From: Planotetraspora thailandica
GTDB lineage: Bacteria > Actinomycetota > Actinomycetes > Streptosporangiales > Streptosporangiaceae
Length of the DNA stretch: 64,000 nucleotides
Assembly: GCF_016863335.1 (NCBI RefSeq)
Contig: NZ_BOOR01000027.1
Span: forward strand, 1-64,000
Direction of reading: 5' to 3'
Within the stretch, counting starts at the first letter, position 1. Every line of letters begins with the position of its first letter. The notes beneath the pieces were generated by a model that was given only the letters and a program-made list of their open reading frames with translations, had not been told where the DNA came from and did not search any database. Positions 61,811 through 64,000 of this stretch are shown piece by piece. A program made the translations under genes and the position numbers.

Positions 61811-61824
61811 CGCCGCGCGGCCGG

Positions 61825-63573
61825 CTAGAGGGGGAGGGCCGCCGCGTCCGGTGAACGGCGGAAGAGCTCCGCGTATCGTCCGCCGCGCTCGATGAGCTCG
61901 TCGTGGGTGCCCTGCTCGACCAGGCGCCCCTCGTGGAGCACGAAGACGACGTCCGCCGAACGGGCCATGGCGAGACGATGGGTGACGCCGATGGTCGTAC
62001 GGCCGGCGAGGAGAGGCGCCAGCGCCTGGTGGACCTGCCGCTCGCTCTCGGCGTCGAGAGCCGAGGTGGCCTCGTCGAGCACGAGGACGCGCGGGTCGTT
62101 CAGGATCGCGCGGGCGATGGCGAGCCGCTGCCTCTCCCCGCCCGAGAGGCGGGAGCCGCGCTCGCCCACCATGGAGTCGTAGCCGTCCGGGAGCCGCATG
62201 ATGCGGTCGTGGACGCGCGCAGACGCGCAGGCCGCCTCCAGTTCGGCCGTCGTCGCGGACGGCTTCGCGTACCTCAGGTTGTCGGCGATCGTCGCGTGGA
62301 ACAGGACCGGTTCCTGGGTCACCACGCCGAACAGCCCGGCGAGGGATTCCCGCGTCAGGTCGCGGACGTCCACCCCGTCGACGGTGACCCGGCCCCGGTC
62401 GGGGTCGTGCAGGCGCATGATGAGGTGCGCCAGCGTGGTCTTGCCCGACCCGCTCGGTCCGACGATCGCGGCGAACTGGCCGGTGCGGACGGTGAGCGAC
62501 ACGTCCTGCAGCGCGGGCCGGCCGTCGTGGCCGTCGTGCCGGAACGTCACACCCTCCAGCCTGATCTCACCCCGGGTCGTCTCCGCGCGCACCGCCACCG
62601 CCCCGGGGCGGTCGGCGACGTCCGGCGTCAGGTCGAGATACTCGAAGATCCGCTCGAACACGGCAGTGGCGGCGCGGAACTGGACGGCGACCTGCATGAG
62701 CTGGCCCGCCGGGAGGAAGAGCCGGGCCTGTAGCGAGGTGAAGGCCAGTAGCGTCCCCGGTGTCGACGTCCCGGCGAACCCGGCGGCGGCGTAGACGACG
62801 GCGGGCATCACCAGGAAGAACGCCTGCAGCGTCGCGCCGAGCGCCTGCGCCGAGACGGAGGCCCGCACCTGCAGCGCGGCCAGGCGCCGGCTCTCGCCTC
62901 CGAACCTGCGCACTCCGTGGTCCTGCCGGCCGAAGACGCGGGCGAGCAGGACACCCGAGACCGACAGGGTCTCCTCGGCGATGACGGTCATCTCCGCGCG
63001 CGAGTGCTGGACGCCCGCGATGACGCGGCGCTGGTGCACGGCCACTTTGGCCGTCAGCCAGGCCGCGACGGGCAGCAGGCAGATCGAGACCAGCGTGAGC
63101 CTCCAGGAGAGCGCGAACATGCACACGACTGTGGTCACGCAGGTCACGGCGTTGGCCAGGATGGTGGGCACCGTCGTGCTGACGGTGCTCTGCACTTCGG
63201 CGACGTCGCCGATGACCCGCGACTGGATCTCCCCCGTCCTGGTGCCGGTGAAGAAGGTCAGCGGCAGCCGCTGAAGGTGCGTGTACAGGCCGGTGCGCAG
63301 CTTCTCCATCACGTCCTGGCCCATGCGGCTCGACAGGTGGGACTGGAGCACGCCCAGCCCGCCGCCCAGCGCCGTGACCACGAGCATGACGCCGAGAAGG
63401 CCGGTGAGCAGCCCGATCCGCGGCCCGCCGGGCCCGAACAGGCCCTCGTCCACCATGTCCCGGCTCAGGAACGGGAGCACCGCGCCGAGCCCGGCCGACG
63501 CCACGATGAGGCCGGTGATGAGGAGCACCCGCGTGACGTACGGCCGGAACAGCGCCAGCACCCGCCGGGTCAT
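61825..63573 (-). CDS. ABC exporter with fused membrane and ATPase domains (MsbA/LmrA-like)
   Basis: 582 aa from ATG 63573, overlapping the ATP-grasp stop as ATGA. The transmembrane domain (about 1-310) begins RVLALFRPYVTRVLLITGLI and has LTFFTGTRTGEIQSRVIGDV, typical of half-transporters. The ATPase (about 340-580) has GPSGSGKTT, VTQEPVLFHATIADNLRY, RLSGGERQRLAIARAIL, VLVLDEATSALDAES and GVTHRLA. No peptidase C39 domain is present. Coupling to the ATP-grasp enzyme suggests export of its modified product. Confidence 0.9.
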   Translation of the reverse strand: MTRRVLALFRPYVTRVLLITGLIVASAGLGAVLPFLSRDMVDEGLFGPGGPRIGLLTGLLGVMLVVTALGGGLGVLQSHLSSRMGQDVMEKLRTGLYTHLQRLPLTFFTGTRTGEIQSRVIGDVAEVQSTVSTTVPTILANAVTCVTTVVCMFALSWRLTLVSICLLPVAAWLTAKVAVHQRRVIAGVQHSRAEMTVIAEETLSVSGVLLARVFGRQDHGVRRFGGESRRLAALQVRASVSAQALGATLQAFFLVMPAVVYAAAGFAGTSTPGTLLAFTSLQARLFLPAGQLMQVAVQFRAATAVFERIFEYLDLTPDVADRPGAVAVRAETTRGEIRLEGVTFRHDGHDGRPALQDVSLTVRTGQFAAIVGPSGSGKTTLAHLIMRLHDPDRGRVTVDGVDVRDLTRESLAGLFGVVTQEPVLFHATIADNLRYAKPSATTAELEAACASARVHDRIMRLPDGYDSMVGERGSRLSGGERQRLAIARAILNDPRVLVLDEATSALDAESERQVHQALAPLLAGRTTIGVTHRLAMARSADVVFVLHEGRLVEQGTHDELIERGGRYAELFRRSPDAAALPL

Positions 63574-64000
63574 CGGGTCGCTTCGCCGTACAGGAAGCCG
63601 GTGAACGCGTCGATCAGCGGCAGTCCGGTCATGCCTTCGACGAACAGCCACTGGCCCTGCGGGTTGAGCTCCAGCCAGACGTATTCGCCCTCGTCGGTCA
63701 GCTTGAGGTCGAAGACGCCCATGGTCAGCCCGAGCCGCCGCAGAATCGCGCGGAGGGCCCCCTCGATCGCGTCGGGCAGCGTGTGCTCGGCCGCGGGAAT
63801 GTTCAGGTTGGGGCGCCAGTCGAGATCGTCGGACTCCAGAAGCGCGGCCAGCACCCGGTCGCCGAAGACCTGCACCCTGACGTGCCGCCTGCCGGGCACG
63901 AACTCCTGATAGATGGCCGGGCACAGGCGCATCGCCGCGTCGTCGGCCAGCAGTTCCTGTCCGACCGTGATGGTGCCGGCCGGCGCCTGCATCACCCCCT
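63570..64000 (-). CDS. ATP-grasp enzyme, graspetide-maturase-like, partial at the right edge
   Basis: The C-terminal about 140 residues are visible; the gene continues beyond the window (an ATG at 63995 is internal-looking). YQEFVPGRRHVRVQVFGDRV with a later DLDWRPNLN, then GVFDLKLTDEGEYVWLELNP and QGQWLFVEGMTGLPLIDAFT. In graspetide ligases (MdnB/MdnC, SAV_5884-type) the same places read QEYVPKxxElRVxVVGD, DWR, DFKLTPDGxxVFLEVNPNGQ WLFVE and TGLPL. The N/D/E metal ligands (D in DLKL, E in LELNP, N) are present. Predicted to form ester or amide cross-links in a ribosomal peptide; the precursor is not in the window. Confidence 0.72.
   Translation of the reverse strand, partial: GVMQAPAGTITVGQELLADDAAMRLCPAIYQEFVPGRRHVRVQVFGDRVLAALLESDDLDWRPNLNIPAAEHTLPDAIEGALRAILRRLGLTMGVFDLKLTDEGEYVWLELNPQGQWLFVEGMTGLPLIDAFTGFLYGEATR

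Overview
The window is high-GC DNA (clearly above 60% G+C by eye) with actinomycete gene content: Tat and lipoprotein signals, several GntR/TetR/MerR/PucR regulators, GTG/TTG starts, an Rv1355c-type fusion, SHOCT and PP2C proteins, and an EfeBO pair. A filamentous actinomycete is likely, perhaps of the Streptosporangiales, but the genus cannot be fixed from this sequence. The window is chromosomal, with a recombined accessory middle part (about 21-45 kb) between more ordinary metabolic blocks.

0-21 kb holds secreted and transport functions. There is the tail of an Ig-like repeat protein, a secreted CocE/NonD hydrolase, and a nitrate/sulfonate/thiamine-precursor-type ABC operon ending in an LVIVD beta-propeller protein. 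LacI-type operators lie at both ends of that operon. Next come a secreted GH27 alpha-galactosidase, a FadR-type GntR regulator, a DUF6933-like protein and a PP2C-like protein. A complete dipeptide/nickel-type ABC operon follows. It is preceded by a 47-codon leader ORF carrying the HHIDLxR...C signature of actinobacterial cysteine-responsive leader peptides. A small zinc-ribbon protein and a ThiF-nitroreductase fusion (Rv1355c family) close this part.

21-31 kb is a candidate specialised-metabolite locus: a CoA ligase, a GNAT protein with LuxI-like residue spacing, a VAO-type FAD oxidoreductase and an MIO ammonia-lyase whose selectivity residues (Phe-Leu) look phenylalanine-type. A decayed LuxR/LAL regulator lies inside it. 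Together they could make an aryl-acyl (cinnamoyl-like) conjugate. Relics flank it: a DUF4334 tail, an alcohol dehydrogenase head fused to an RCC1 fragment, a truncated IS256 transposase and a tRNA-Gly half.

31-45 kb is mobile or island DNA. A tRNA-Arg(TCT) 3' half at 33.2 kb matches the end of the intact tRNA-Arg at 45.0 kb, next to a truncated tyrosine integrase and an IS5-family element. Cargo includes a hydrolase-NTF2 fusion with a MerR regulator, YxiG-like, DUF5959, zinc-ribbon and ankyrin proteins, a secreted phosphoesterase, EfeB/EfeO, and a TetR/SnoaL pair with twin operators.

45-64 kb holds a Gfo/Idh/MocA oxidoreductase, an APH-like kinase, CobD/CbiB flanked by inverted arrays of a 53-bp repeat, an ABC exporter with a PucR regulator, a berberine-bridge-type oxidase, a quinone oxidoreductase, and an Fe/phosphonate-type ABC operon with a HAD phosphatase and a divergent GntR regulator. 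At the right edge lies an ABC exporter translationally coupled to an ATP-grasp enzyme that resembles graspetide maturases.
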